A stretch of 55,539 bases of DNA, from contig JACRNX010000019.1 in assembly GCA_016214755.1 (NCBI GenBank), forward strand, positions 1-55,539. Direction: 5' to 3'. A program made the position numbers and the translations under genes. Position 1 is the first letter of the stretch. Each line of letters begins with the position of its first letter. The notes under the pieces are model-generated. The model had not been told where the DNA came from. It was given only the letters and a program-made list of their open reading frames with translations, and ran no database searches. The stretch is from Candidatus Falkowiibacteriota bacterium (GTDB lineage: Bacteria > Patescibacteriota > Patescibacteriia > UBA11705 > JABHMO01). This document shows, in pieces, positions 1 through 9,343 of this stretch.

Positions 1-253
1 ACCTTAAAAAACAACACCGACAACAAATAGCCGCGCAGCAAAAGGTCGAAAAATTCAAAAAAATAATCCCTCGTTTGGGAACATTCTTAATTGCAGAGCC
101 GAGAAGAGTTCGGCAACATTCCTTAATTGCTTGACACGTAGCTGACATTATAGCGTTGTTGTTTCGCGTAAAACGTTATCAATAATTTACATTGTAATTT
201 GCGCTAGATTTAGTCCTTTTTAAGTTAATCGGAAATAAATTTGTTAATGACTA

Positions 254-282
254 TTGACAAGAATTGAAGGATTTGCTATAAT
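254..282 (+). promoter_or_regulatory. sigma-70 type promoter TTGACA-17-TATAAT
   Basis: Perfect -35 TTGACA (254-259), 17-nt spacer, perfect -10 TATAAT (277-282), upstream of a small ORF with a strong SD. Confidence 0.8.
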
Positions 283-375
283 GCTTTGTTCATTGGCCAG
301 AATGCTTGTCTAGCTGATGAAAATAAGCAATTAGTTTATTGGCTTTAATGCGCGTAATAACCAAGGGGGGAAAAG

Positions 376-528
376 ATGAGAAGGCAGAAGCAATGGGACA
401 GGGAACGCGTTTATCGCGGCATCGCGCGGAAAATCATTGGTCCGGTGCCAGCGACGAAGCCACATTCGACAAAAAAGGGAAAGAAGGGTTATCAGCGGTG
501 CAGCGGCAAAGCGGTGCTCGTTGAATAG
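376..528 (+). CDS. small basic protein, 50 aa (MRRQKQWDRERVYRGIARKIIGPVPATKPHSTKKGKKGYQRCSGKAVLVE)
   Basis: Not in the ORF track (different frame from the 339..524 ORF). SD AAGGGGGG just upstream, consensus promoter at 254-282, inverted-repeat terminator downstream. Confidence 0.55.
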   Translation: MRRQKQWDRERVYRGIARKIIGPVPATKPHSTKKGKKGYQRCSGKAVLVE

Positions 529-550
529 AAAGGGAAAAATGCGAACAAAC

Positions 551-586
551 GAAAAACGAGGGAATCCGAATGATCTCCTCGTTTTA
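551..586 (+). terminator. putative intrinsic terminator
   Basis: AAAACGAGG...CCTCGTTTT inverted repeat followed by T-rich sequence. Confidence 0.5.
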
Positions 587-703
587 GTTTGCTTTTATTT
601 TTAGAGATATTTTGCTCCGCAGTTCTATTTTTGTCTTTTTTAACTACCAACTACCACCTACAACCTCAAGTCAAAACGACGTTCGGAATTCTTAGATTTT
701 AAA

Positions 704-2686
704 TTATGGCTTCACGGTTCCGTCGCCGGGCGCGAATTTATCTTGCTCGAGCGCGGTCGTTAAAATATTTTTCGTCCGCGTGATGATGGCGTCGGTCAGC
801 GCGTCTTTGGCGATTAACGTAGCGGTGCCAGTCAGTTCCAGTAATTTACCGACGTCTTCATTTTTAGGATAGACGACGAGGCTGAAATTGGCATGCGCTT
901 CTTTGATTGATTCTGGCAGGCGATTAATTTTCCAAGTTACTTTTCGCGTTATTTCGTCGAAGAAAATATCGCCGGCGCCCGCTTTTTTTTCTTCCATCCA
1001 GCTAACGTAATTTGGCAAGCTGGCGGAAACGCTAATATCTTTGATTTCGTGGATGTCGTTGGATAAATCCCAAAAAATTTTCAATTTAGTGGGTTGTTCC
1101 GCTTGGAAAGGCAAGGGTCCGCTGCCAATCGGCGTGCCGTCGTCGAAATAGTAAAGCGCCTTGACTCCGAGATTGGCGCTTGAGCTTAAAGTTAAGATCA
1201 CCGGACTACTTTTTATCGCCGGCACGCTTTCCGTGCTGGTGGAAATATCAAGTTCCGAGCGCGCCTCGATTATCGTCTGATTCAAATCAGGCAGATTGGT
1301 CAGTTCTGAATACGTTTTGAGCGGCAGGGAAAAATCAATCGAGACGTCCCGCCCGGCGTTTAATTTTTTCAGTTCCGCGATTTGCGTTTCGTCCCAGAAT
1401 ATTTCCTTGCCCGTTTCAGTTTTTTTTATTTTTCCAAAATGTTTATCGTCAATTTTATTCCAATTGAAAATGTCCGCGCCGCTTATTTGCAACACTGTTT
1501 TCGCTTTCAGATTTTCAAAAACCGTCTGGCCGTTGTTTTTAATCACCAAAGAAAAAGTCAATTGGTCTCCCAAATTTATATTTCTGTTTTCCGTCGCTCC
1601 GTTTATGATAAGAAAAGTATTGAGCGGCTGGTCATTGATTTTGATTGAAAATTTTTCTTCTTTGATGATTATGTATTGCCCGGCCGCGTCGCTGGCGAGC
1701 AGTTGAACCAGAAAATTCTGCTCGCGTTCACTGTCCTTTGCGAAGCTGGTGGCCGCGGGAAAGACGCCTTCGATATTGATTTCTTTATTTTCCTCTCCGC
1801 CGGCCAGTTGATTAATGAGCCAGCCGCGATTATCTTCCGCGGCCGCCGGCTGAGCGAACGCGAATTGAAAATTTTTTGGATAAGTGAAAAGGATTTTTAT
1901 GTTTTTTAATATTTCGCTTTCTTCATTTTTTAATTTCGTCTTTATGTTGACTTTTTGTCCGAGAACGACATTAGCGGAAAAATGAAAAGCGAGATTCAGC
2001 CGCGGCGCTTCAAGCAGAACGCTGTACGTTGTTTCCTTGGAAAATTCGGAATTAAAATTTTCCGGCTTGAATATTAATTTGGCGGTCAGCGTTTGCGCGT
2101 CGCCCGGCGCGTCAATGATCCGGCCGGTGATTTTTAAAATTCCTTCTTGACCGGCTGCCAGTTCTCCGATCGAAAAACTGTGATTTTGAAGCGTTGGTTC
2201 AGCTTTTTCAATTATCAGGCCTTTGGGATATTGCAGGGACAAACGCGCGTTGGACAGTTTGAGCGCGCCTTGGTTTTTGTACGATATTTGATAATCAAAG
2301 GGTTCATTGACGCTGATTTTCTCCGGCGCCTGAATTTCAAGAAGCAGTTTCTCGCTTTGAAACGGCCTTTCACCCTGAAAATACAAAAAGCCGGCGGCCG
2401 CGGCGGCCAGCAGTAAAATGGAGAGGCCGAGCGCGAGAGCGAGCAGATATTGGCGATGGCGCGTCCGGCTTTTTTCAATCAAAATTTTTAAGGAAGAATT
2501 TTCGTCTTCCTTTTTTTTAGCGCCATCGGCGCTGATTTCCTGATTTTGATTTTCAGATTCCGTTTCCTCGTACAGCGTTATCAATTCTTGAATGGGATTT
2601 TCTGCCGGGGCCTTGATTTTATGCCGGCGGAATCGCAAAGAAAATCGCCGCTTATTTTGCATATGGGGCCTGTCGTCAAATGTCAT
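704..2686 (-). CDS. membrane-anchored extracellular protein with repeated Ig-like/DUF11-like domains
   Basis: 660-aa ORF, one N-terminal TM helix, repeated motifs such as 'ISVNEPFDYQISYKNQGALKLSNARLSLQYP' and 'VLGQKVNIKTKLKNEESEILKNIKILFTYP'; overlaps the next gene by 4 bp. Confidence 0.7.
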   Translation of the reverse strand: MTFDDRPHMQNKRRFSLRFRRHKIKAPAENPIQELITLYEETESENQNQEISADGAKKKEDENSSLKILIEKSRTRHRQYLLALALGLSILLLAAAAAGFLYFQGERPFQSEKLLLEIQAPEKISVNEPFDYQISYKNQGALKLSNARLSLQYPKGLIIEKAEPTLQNHSFSIGELAAGQEGILKITGRIIDAPGDAQTLTAKLIFKPENFNSEFSKETTYSVLLEAPRLNLAFHFSANVVLGQKVNIKTKLKNEESEILKNIKILFTYPKNFQFAFAQPAAAEDNRGWLINQLAGGEENKEINIEGVFPAATSFAKDSEREQNFLVQLLASDAAGQYIIIKEEKFSIKINDQPLNTFLIINGATENRNINLGDQLTFSLVIKNNGQTVFENLKAKTVLQISGADIFNWNKIDDKHFGKIKKTETGKEIFWDETQIAELKKLNAGRDVSIDFSLPLKTYSELTNLPDLNQTIIEARSELDISTSTESVPAIKSSPVILTLSSSANLGVKALYYFDDGTPIGSGPLPFQAEQPTKLKIFWDLSNDIHEIKDISVSASLPNYVSWMEEKKAGAGDIFFDEITRKVTWKINRLPESIKEAHANFSLVVYPKNEDVGKLLELTGTATLIAKDALTDAIITRTKNILTTALEQDKFAPGDGTVKP

Positions 2687-5220
2687 TCAGCGATGAAAGC
2701 GAGCAAAGCGTCGTCCGCGAGAGATGACTCGAGTTTTATTTGGTCAAAATGGTTTATGGCCGCGTGGCCGAAGGTTTTTGTCGCGCTATATCCTGTCGGC
2801 AAATTGATGGTAATATTGAATTTCGTGTTTTGAACGCCGGATTGTTTTTGCAGGAGAAAGGAATAAAATTCTGGATGTTTTTCGTTCGAGAAAATCGTTA
2901 ATTTTGATTTTTGGGCGGCGCTGAAGCGAAAAGGCAGGCGATATTTTATTATCAATTGTCGCTCTTCGCCAGAGTCAACCTGCAACCAGTTGCCGAAGAC
3001 GGTTTTATCGAATTCATTGTTTATTTGCGTCCCTGAAGTCGGATCAATCCATATCTTGCCTTGAATTCCGGCGAGCCATTCGTCTTCTTGCCAAGCGGTC
3101 TCGGGTTTTTCGAATTTGTTCGCCGGCACCGAGCTGTGGCCGGTAATTTCCAAAAGTTCGCTACCGGCCGGAGTGTAAATCCTCACGAAAGACAGGTTTG
3201 ATATTTTGCCGAATTGGTCGTTCGCGCTGCCCGTGTGTTTCCGGGAAATGGCGAGCGTGTTGATGATCGTTCCGTCGTCCGCGATATTGGAAACAAGATT
3301 AATGTTTTGCTCGATGAACGCATCGGTCTTTCCACCACCGATATTTGAACTTACGACGGCTAAGTAATCCCGTGAGCTATTAAGCATTTTCCCCGCCCAG
3401 CCGTAGCTGGCGATTTTTTCTTCAATCGCTTGATTGGCGAAATAGAGCTGAATGTCTTTTTCTGCCAGCCCTTTTTTCACGGCTTGAGCGATGGTGATGA
3501 TTGTTTTTTTGTCGGCGCCAAACAGTTTTTTCAAAAATTCAGGCGCTAAGTCGGCTAAAAGCTGTTTGGGTTTGGCCGTGTTTTTCAGCGCGCTGGTGGA
3601 TTTTTGAAGTTCGATGATGAAATTTTTCGCGTTCAGCGATTGGCCGTAGTCAGGCAAATTAATCGGGCCGATTATTTCCAAAATGGCGGGAATCAATGAC
3701 GCGTTCACGCTGATGACGCCGTCAACAGTCGGTCCGCCGGCGTTTTCGTAGAACCATTTAATTTTTTGGGCGGAAGAAGGGAAATCCGGCAGCCAGTTCG
3801 CGTCCTGCATTTCCCAAAGCGGATTAATGACGGTTAGGGGATAAGGCGCTTTCCGTTTCGCCAGCAAAGAACCTTGCAGGTCGTAACTGCCGCCGCTGGG
3901 AATTTCTATATTTTTTATTTCGCCGCGGTCAATGTCAACCAAGGCGAAACTGCCGATAAATCCGCCGGTGGCGCGGATTTCATTGTTGTTTTGAAAAACG
4001 AAAAGATACCGCCGTAAGTAGTCCGCCCCAAGGATTTCATTGATTGTTTTCGAGAGTTCGGAAAATTCCGTTAAATCATTCGCCAGGGACGAAAGATAAT
4101 TTTTAATTTGGCTGAATTGCGCGCGCTTGTTTTCCGGTAGCGCCTCTGGCCGGATTTTGTTCATAAGCGAATTGACGCTATTTACTTTTCCGGCGATTGA
4201 CGAAATGTCGCTTTCCGCGTTCGCTAAACGTTCAGTTAGTTTTTTATCCGACGATTTCAGCGCTTCGAACGCGTTGGTGATTTGCTGGCCAATGTCCGCC
4301 GCCGCCGCGCCGGCGTCAAGTAGGTACTCGGCGTCAGCTAAATTTGGTCCGGTTCGCGGAATGAGATTGATGAGAATTTTAAGTCCGGCGTTAATTTTAT
4401 CTAGTTCGTTTTCCGCTTCAAATAAATTTTTTTCAGCGGCCGCGAATTGTTCGCGCGCTTCGCCGGTCTTTTCGTCAAGAAGATTTTGGCTGGCGATTTT
4501 TATGTCGGCATACGCTTCGGTCGCGTAATTCACGATTTTTGCCTGTGAATTTTTCAATTCATGATAATAGCCAAAGGCCTTGATCGGCGCGATGCATAGG
4601 AGGAAACCAAACGTGTAAATAACGATTTTTTTTGGCCAATCGTATGGTAAATTTAAATGATAAAACCAAGGCGCCTTGGTGAATTGTTCGCCATGCTCGT
4701 CATAATGTCGTTTTGACGGAAGATGATTTAAAACAGCGATTCGCTCTTCGTGTCTGAAAATAACCGTCGGCCCCAGCTCTCCAGCGGCTTTGTGTTTCGG
4801 CTTTTCGTTCGCCATGGACTTGGACGAAGTGGGTAGTTCGCGGCCGCGCCGTCTGAGCAGTGAAAGGATTCTTTTCTTCTCTGCTTTTTCTTTCTGTTTT
4901 TTGGCGAGTTCGGTTAAATCCAAAACAAAAGAGGAATGGCTGGAGCGCGCGGTCGTTGGTTTGACGATAATGTCAGTGTGATGATGAGGATGTTTGACGC
5001 CGATGGTTTCGCCGGCCGGCAGGAGTTTCGCCAATTCCTTCATGACTGATTGCTCAAGTTCGCGATTGGTGTCTTTTTGATGATGGGCGAGGATGCCGTC
5101 TATTTCATGCTGGAGCAAACCAAAGGTGAGCGGCTCGTTCGGTTTTTGGTTTTCGCCGCTTCGCGCGTCGCGTTTATTGAGGCGGATGTTAGGCGTGGTT
5201 TTTTTTATTTTTTTATTCAT
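2683..5220 (-). CDS. DUF4012 domain-containing protein
   Basis: 845-aa ORF with DUF4012-type motif 'RRYLFVFQNNNEIRATGGFIGSFALVDIDRGEI' and a TM segment. Confidence 0.85.
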   Translation of the reverse strand: MNKKIKKTTPNIRLNKRDARSGENQKPNEPLTFGLLQHEIDGILAHHQKDTNRELEQSVMKELAKLLPAGETIGVKHPHHHTDIIVKPTTARSSHSSFVLDLTELAKKQKEKAEKKRILSLLRRRGRELPTSSKSMANEKPKHKAAGELGPTVIFRHEERIAVLNHLPSKRHYDEHGEQFTKAPWFYHLNLPYDWPKKIVIYTFGFLLCIAPIKAFGYYHELKNSQAKIVNYATEAYADIKIASQNLLDEKTGEAREQFAAAEKNLFEAENELDKINAGLKILINLIPRTGPNLADAEYLLDAGAAAADIGQQITNAFEALKSSDKKLTERLANAESDISSIAGKVNSVNSLMNKIRPEALPENKRAQFSQIKNYLSSLANDLTEFSELSKTINEILGADYLRRYLFVFQNNNEIRATGGFIGSFALVDIDRGEIKNIEIPSGGSYDLQGSLLAKRKAPYPLTVINPLWEMQDANWLPDFPSSAQKIKWFYENAGGPTVDGVISVNASLIPAILEIIGPINLPDYGQSLNAKNFIIELQKSTSALKNTAKPKQLLADLAPEFLKKLFGADKKTIITIAQAVKKGLAEKDIQLYFANQAIEEKIASYGWAGKMLNSSRDYLAVVSSNIGGGKTDAFIEQNINLVSNIADDGTIINTLAISRKHTGSANDQFGKISNLSFVRIYTPAGSELLEITGHSSVPANKFEKPETAWQEDEWLAGIQGKIWIDPTSGTQINNEFDKTVFGNWLQVDSGEERQLIIKYRLPFRFSAAQKSKLTIFSNEKHPEFYSFLLQKQSGVQNTKFNITINLPTGYSATKTFGHAAINHFDQIKLESSLADDALLAFIAE

Positions 5221-5293
5221 TTTGTTTTCGTATTTGAAATCAAGGGTTGTTTGCAGACGGTTTTCTCCGAAGGATAGCGAGAGGAGCGTTTTT

Positions 5294-5388
5294 TGTCATG
5301 CTGAGGTTCTCGAAGTATGACAGATGAAGAGTTTTTGTCGCCCTTCGAGAGCACTTCGACAAGCTCAGTGCATGCCTCAGGGTGACAA
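5294..5388. repeat. family-B dispersed palindromic repeat (TGTCATGCTGAGG.TCTCGAAG / CCCTTCGAGAGC..CTCAGGGTGACA)
   Basis: Related copies at 16021-16265, 24752-24822, 26956-27007 and 51636-51752. Confidence 0.8.
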
Positions 5389-5514
5389 GTGGCGGGACAA
5401 GTTCGGGCTTAACTTCATTGAAGTGCCCCAGACCCCGTGATATGCACATTAGAAGTAAAAAGTACGGCTTAAAGACGGCAAAATTGAGTATTATTGATCA
5501 TTGAACGTTGATCA

Positions 5515-6636
5515 TTAATCATTAATTGCATTATATATTTCTAACGTTTGCTCGGCGCAGAGCCGCCAGTTAAATCTTTTCGCGTTTTTCAGCCCTTTTT
5601 CGATTATATTTTGTTTTAATTCTTTATCAGTTAAAACTTGGAATATTTTGTCAGCCATTTCAGCGCAATCACTCGGGTTGAAGAACAGTGCGGAATCTCC
5701 TAGTACTTCGGGCATTGACGTTGTATTCGTGGAGATAACCGGACAGCCGCATGCCTGCGCTTCAATGGCGATTAGGCCAAATCCTTCGATGAACGATGGC
5801 AGAACGAACGCATCCGCGGCGTTGTAAAGGATTGGCAGTTCGTCATTGCTGACATAACCAGTGGTGATAATGTCGTTTTTATACGGCGAAGCGTTGATTT
5901 CCGCTCGGACGTTGGTGTAGTGCAGGTCTTCGCGGCCGGCGAGCACGAGCTGATGCTCGATTTTGTGTTTGGTTTTCAGTAAATTAAACGCTTTGACCAA
6001 GCCCTCAATGTTTTTATGGCCGCGCCAGACGCCGAGGAAAAAAATGAATGGTTTCGCGATGTTAAACTTATTTTTTACTTTGTTAATTATACCACAATCA
6101 TTGATAATTTTAAAATTTTCGTCCACACCTTCGTAAATAATCGTGATTTTATCGGGGTTTATCGAAAAATGTTTGAGTAACGCGTCTTTTGTGCTTTGCG
6201 AGACAGCGATGATTTTCGACGCCTTATGTAGAGTGGAAGCGAAAACCGCGCGATACGCCAGCCGGCGGAATAGTGAATTCATCTTGTGTCCGGGAAAGAA
6301 AAGGGGAGTCAAATCATGAATGGTGCAAACGGACTTCTTCGGAAAAAAAATCGGCGAGTTAAAATGAGGATAATGGATTAAATCAAAGTCCTCCTTCATA
6401 AATTGAGAAGGCAGAAGGGTTTGTTCAGCATAACTGTACCATCTTGGAGTGACGAGACATTTATTAACGTGAGAAGTTGGAGGTTGGAAGTTGGAATAAG
6501 CAGGTTCGCGCAAAAACAAAACATACTCATTAACTTTGTCAATTTCAAATAAATTGTCCGTCAAATTTTTTATGTAGGTGCCGATGCCGGTGCATTCTTC
6601 GTTGCCGTACATGCGGGCGTCAATGGCGATGTTCAT
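5515..6636 (-). CDS. glycosyltransferase family 4
   Basis: GT-B pattern with 'VLPSFIEGFGLIAIEAQACGCPVISTNTTSMPEVLGDSALFF'. Confidence 0.9.
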   Translation of the reverse strand: MNIAIDARMYGNEECTGIGTYIKNLTDNLFEIDKVNEYVLFLREPAYSNFQPPTSHVNKCLVTPRWYSYAEQTLLPSQFMKEDFDLIHYPHFNSPIFFPKKSVCTIHDLTPLFFPGHKMNSLFRRLAYRAVFASTLHKASKIIAVSQSTKDALLKHFSINPDKITIIYEGVDENFKIINDCGIINKVKNKFNIAKPFIFFLGVWRGHKNIEGLVKAFNLLKTKHKIEHQLVLAGREDLHYTNVRAEINASPYKNDIITTGYVSNDELPILYNAADAFVLPSFIEGFGLIAIEAQACGCPVISTNTTSMPEVLGDSALFFNPSDCAEMADKIFQVLTDKELKQNIIEKGLKNAKRFNWRLCAEQTLEIYNAIND

Positions 6637-6654
6637 AAATAACGAATAGTAATG

Positions 6655-6894
6655 TTAAAAAGCATATGTGATGTCTGTCCGCCTTTCTATCGTCAGGATT
6701 CTTATTGTCTCGCCGTTTTTATAAAAAATGATTCTTAAGCTTCCTTGGTGAACGCGGTAAATATCATCGCGGCCTTTTAATTTGGTAATATCAATATGGC
6801 TAAAATCGCCGCGCAAAATTTTTTCTAATAGAATCTTAATTTTCGTTTTCTCTTTCGGCCGCAATCGTCGCAGGGCTTTTGAAATTTTATCCAT
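6655..6894 (-). CDS. RelE/ParE-family toxin
   Basis: 79 aa, 'LKGRDDIYRVHQGSLRIIFYKNGETIRILTIERR' typical of RelE; follows an antitoxin gene. Confidence 0.8.
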   Translation of the reverse strand: MDKISKALRRLRPKEKTKIKILLEKILRGDFSHIDITKLKGRDDIYRVHQGSLRIIFYKNGETIRILTIERRTDITYAF

Positions 6895-6895
6895 A

Positions 6896-7105
6896 TTAGA
6901 GCCGCTTTAATATTTCTTTAACGTCAACTCCGCCTTTTTTGATTTTCGTGAAATCAATTACTTCTTCCCACGCGCCTTCGTTCACAGGGGAGATTTTAAA
7001 GATTGGTTCAGAGCGCCGAATGACGATGAAGGATTGTCCGGTTTTTACTTTTTGACAGTACTCTCCCAGATTTTCCCGCAGTTCTTTTAGTTTGATGGTA
7101 GTCAT
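6896..7105 (-). CDS. Phd/YefM-family antitoxin
   Basis: 69 aa, 'IKLKELRENLGEYCQKVKTGQSFIVIRRSEPIFKISP'; immediately upstream of the RelE-like gene. Confidence 0.8.
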   Translation of the reverse strand: MTTIKLKELRENLGEYCQKVKTGQSFIVIRRSEPIFKISPVNEGAWEEVIDFTKIKKGGVDVKEILKRL

Positions 7106-7120
7106 ATTTTTTTACTCTAC

Positions 7121-7160
7121 TTTAAGTTAAACTTAAGTTCATCCTTAGTTTAACTTAGTT
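7121..7160. promoter_or_regulatory. putative TA operator
   Basis: Repeated palindromic TTTAAGTTAAACTTAAGTT...TTAGTTTAACTTAGTT directly upstream of the antitoxin start. Confidence 0.5.
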
Positions 7161-7262
7161 ATTTTATAATGTCAAATAACGTCGTATTATGGCGTATTTA
7201 CTGTCGAATTTAAAATGAAAAACCGTCCCTGTCGTGGACAGAAACGGTCGAGTGATCATTGT

Positions 7263-7643
7263 CTAATTACTTCGGCTTTTCATTTTGAAAAAGACGAAAT
7301 AGCCCAATGGTTGATAACTTTGTGCGCTATTCAAGTCTGGAGAGATTGTAACTACTTCCAGCTCGGAATGGTTTCGTAAAAACAAAGTCAATTCTTCAGT
7401 GAATCGTTTGCCAAATCCAGGAAAATAGTAGAATCCCTTGCCGTAGTCGCGCGGCGGAATCAGCGTTGTTTCGTCAGTATTCAAGATACTTTTTCCTGAA
7501 TTGTAACATTCGTAATTCCATGGATTCCCTTTTTCGATTTCCGGACAGGGGTCTTTGCAAGTGTTTCCTTGATTGCTTGTTTCCTCTTTTGGTAGGCACG
7601 CGGAGACAGCGATTATCAGAATGATGGCGGCGATTCGTTCCAT
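7263..7643 (-). CDS. small lipoprotein, paralogue 3 of a tandem triplet
   Basis: Lipobox 'AVSAC'; core 'YGKGFYYFPGFGKRFTEELTLFLRNHSELEVVTISPD...GYFVFFK' shared with the two upstream genes. Confidence 0.7.
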   Translation of the reverse strand: MERIAAIILIIAVSACLPKEETSNQGNTCKDPCPEIEKGNPWNYECYNSGKSILNTDETTLIPPRDYGKGFYYFPGFGKRFTEELTLFLRNHSELEVVTISPDLNSAQSYQPLGYFVFFKMKSRSN

Positions 7644-7724
7644 TTTTTACCTCCTTCAGATTTTCCCCCCTTAGAATAAGGGGGGTGGGGGGGTTATTCT
7701 CGAGGTCCCCCCTTTTTCCTCCCC

Positions 7725-8049
7725 TTATGGCAAAAAGTCATCGCCGATTTTTTTGCGTTTACAGACGACGAAGTAGCCGCTGATATAGCCACCGTTTTGC
7801 ATTTTTCGCTCGCCTTTATCATCTGGAGCAATAGACGTTATTTCCAATTCAGGATGTTGTTTGATGAATGTGGCCAATGAATTCGCGAATTCAGCGGCCA
7901 CGCAAGGAAAGTAGTAAACACCTTGGCCGTATTCTACTGGCAGAAGGATATTAGTTTTGCCAATGTTCTCGGGATTAGCGGCTGGTGATTTTTTCGCAAG
8001 CAAGTGAAAACAGTGAAAGCAACACAATCAAGATTGCGCGTTTGTCCAT
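7725..8049 (-). pseudogene. small lipoprotein, paralogue 2 (frameshifted at an A6 run, or slippage-expressed)
   Basis: SD AGGAG + ATG at 8049 gives MDKRAILIVLLSLFSLACEK (lipobox LSLAC), then a frame change at the A6/T6 tract (7989-7994) into '..KSPAANPENIGKTNILLPVEYGQGVYYFP' (track ORF 7725..8027). Confidence 0.65.
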
Positions 8050-8050
8050 T

Positions 8051-8515
8051 TTATTTCTCCTCTGTTGTGCTTGTTAGTTGTGTCTCGAAAACCACGAAAT
8101 AACCATTGCGTTCGCTGACTGAATCTTCGGCGATAGTGACGACGCGCAGTTCTGGATGCGCTTTCAGAAACATGGCCAGCGCTTTGGCGAAGTCCTGTTT
8201 GATAATCGGGAAAAAGTAGATTCCATGGCCAAAGTCGCGCGGCGGCAAAGGGATGTCTCTGTCCGGCGTTTTGCCCGCGTAATAGCATTTCGTATTCCAC
8301 GGGTTTTGCTTTTCGTCCTCAGAACACTGGTCGGCGGAGCAAGGCGGACAAGCTGGGCAGATAATTTTCCCTGTCTCTTGGTCAACTCTCGGAACAGCCG
8401 GGTTTGGAGGCAGGGGTTTGAATTGTATCGGCTCCCTTGATTTTCTTGATTGCGGTTCGCAGTTTGTCATTATCAGCGCGAGAAAAACTGTTGTGATTTT
8501 AAGGAACTTATTCAT
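8051..8515 (-). CDS. small lipoprotein, paralogue 1
   Basis: N-terminal signal 'FLKITTVFLALIMTNCEP' and core 'FGHGIYFFPIIKQDFAKALAMFLKAHPELRVVTIAED..GYFVVFE'. Confidence 0.7.
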   Translation of the reverse strand: MNKFLKITTVFLALIMTNCEPQSRKSREPIQFKPLPPNPAVPRVDQETGKIICPACPPCSADQCSEDEKQNPWNTKCYYAGKTPDRDIPLPPRDFGHGIYFFPIIKQDFAKALAMFLKAHPELRVVTIAEDSVSERNGYFVVFETQLTSTTEEK

Positions 8516-8663
8516 CGCTAACCTCCTTTTTGGAGTTCAAATAAGCTTACATTATAGAAATAACTTTGTCAATAGCACAGAGACAAAAAAACAAGAAAAC
8601 AAAAAAACAAGAAATCAATGAAGAAAGGGCGCGTAATGCGTAAATGTGTCAGAACATTATTTA

Positions 8664-8702
8664 AAAAAGAACGCCGCAGTTGGTTTGACCAACTGCGGCG
8701 TA
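8664..8702 (-). terminator. strong intrinsic terminator
   Basis: CGCCGCAGTTGGTCAAACCAACTGCGGCG followed by TTCTTTTTT on the minus strand. Confidence 0.8.
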
Positions 8703-8706
8703 AGCG

Positions 8707-8835
8707 TCAATGGACGCCCAAGAGCCATTTGAGCCCGCCGGCCGCGATGAAGCAGCCGATTATGACCAGAATCCCGACAGCGCAGAAGAACAACGTGTTC
8801 TTCCGTCTCCCCTCCTTCCCGTCTCCCGCGTTCAT
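8707..8835 (-). CDS. single-TM small membrane protein, 42 aa (MNAGDGKEGRRKNTLFFCAVGILVIIGCFIAAGGLKWLLGVH)
   Basis: Absent from the ORF track. SD AAGGAGAAGAA upstream of ATG; one hydrophobic helix; terminator directly after the stop. Confidence 0.65.
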   Translation of the reverse strand: MNAGDGKEGRRKNTLFFCAVGILVIIGCFIAAGGLKWLLGVH

Positions 8836-8959
8836 TTCTTCTCCTTTCAGTTTGTTGAACTTTTCGCTACTGGGTTTACCATGAACCCGACCCCGCCATT
8901 ACGGGGGAGTGGTTCGTTGGTTTACCATGAACCCGAGGCACAAAGTGCCGAGTGATTCA

Positions 8960-9034
8960 TGGCTGGGGCGGCAGGATTCGAACCTGCGATAAGTGGATCC
9001 AAAGTCCACTGCCTTTCCACTTGGCGACGCCCCA
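8960..9034 (-). tRNA. tRNA-Gln (TTG), CCA encoded
   Basis: Cloverleaf; anticodon loop CTTTGGA; T-arm GGTTCGAATCC. Confidence 0.9.
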
Positions 9035-9104
9035 AACTTTCGCCAAAGGCGGAAGAAGATCCAAGTTTCAAGTTCAAAGTTTAAAAATCAAAGGTTAGAT
9101 CAAG

Positions 9105-9178
9105 TCGGAGCGGTAGGACTCGAACCTACGGCATCTTGCTCCCAAAGCAAGCGCGCTGCCGGACTGCGCCACGCTCCG
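9105..9178 (-). tRNA. tRNA-Pro (TGG)
   Basis: Cloverleaf; anticodon loop TTTGGGA; T-arm GGTTCGAGTCC. Confidence 0.9.
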
Positions 9179-9227
9179 ATTGTTCGACTTCCAACTTCCT
9201 AGCTCCCATTTCCAACTTCCATTTTTG

Positions 9228-9300
9228 TGCCCCTAGGGGGAATCGAACCCGCCTCCTCCAGCTTGAAAGGCTGGCGACCTTGCCGTTAGTCTACAGGGGC
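9228..9300 (-). tRNA. tRNA-Glu (TTC)
   Basis: Cloverleaf; anticodon loop CTTTCAA. Confidence 0.9.
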
Positions 9301-9343
9301 TACTTCCAATCTCCAACCTCCAACTTCTAACTTCTAATAATTG

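Noticed and set aside
1296-2478. ORFs opposite the 704..2686 gene (1296..1706, 1382..1648, 1676..1909, 2147..2416)
   Set aside because: Antisense or alternate-frame shadows of a long, convincing CDS.
6470-6505. AGTTGGAGGTTGGAAGTTGGAA inside the 5515..6636 glycosyltransferase as a fourth in-frame repeat insertion
   Set aside because: Matches the TTCCAACTTCC-type spacer repeats near the tRNAs, but the encoded SNFQPPTSH may be an ordinary loop with no clear length increase; too weak without alignment.
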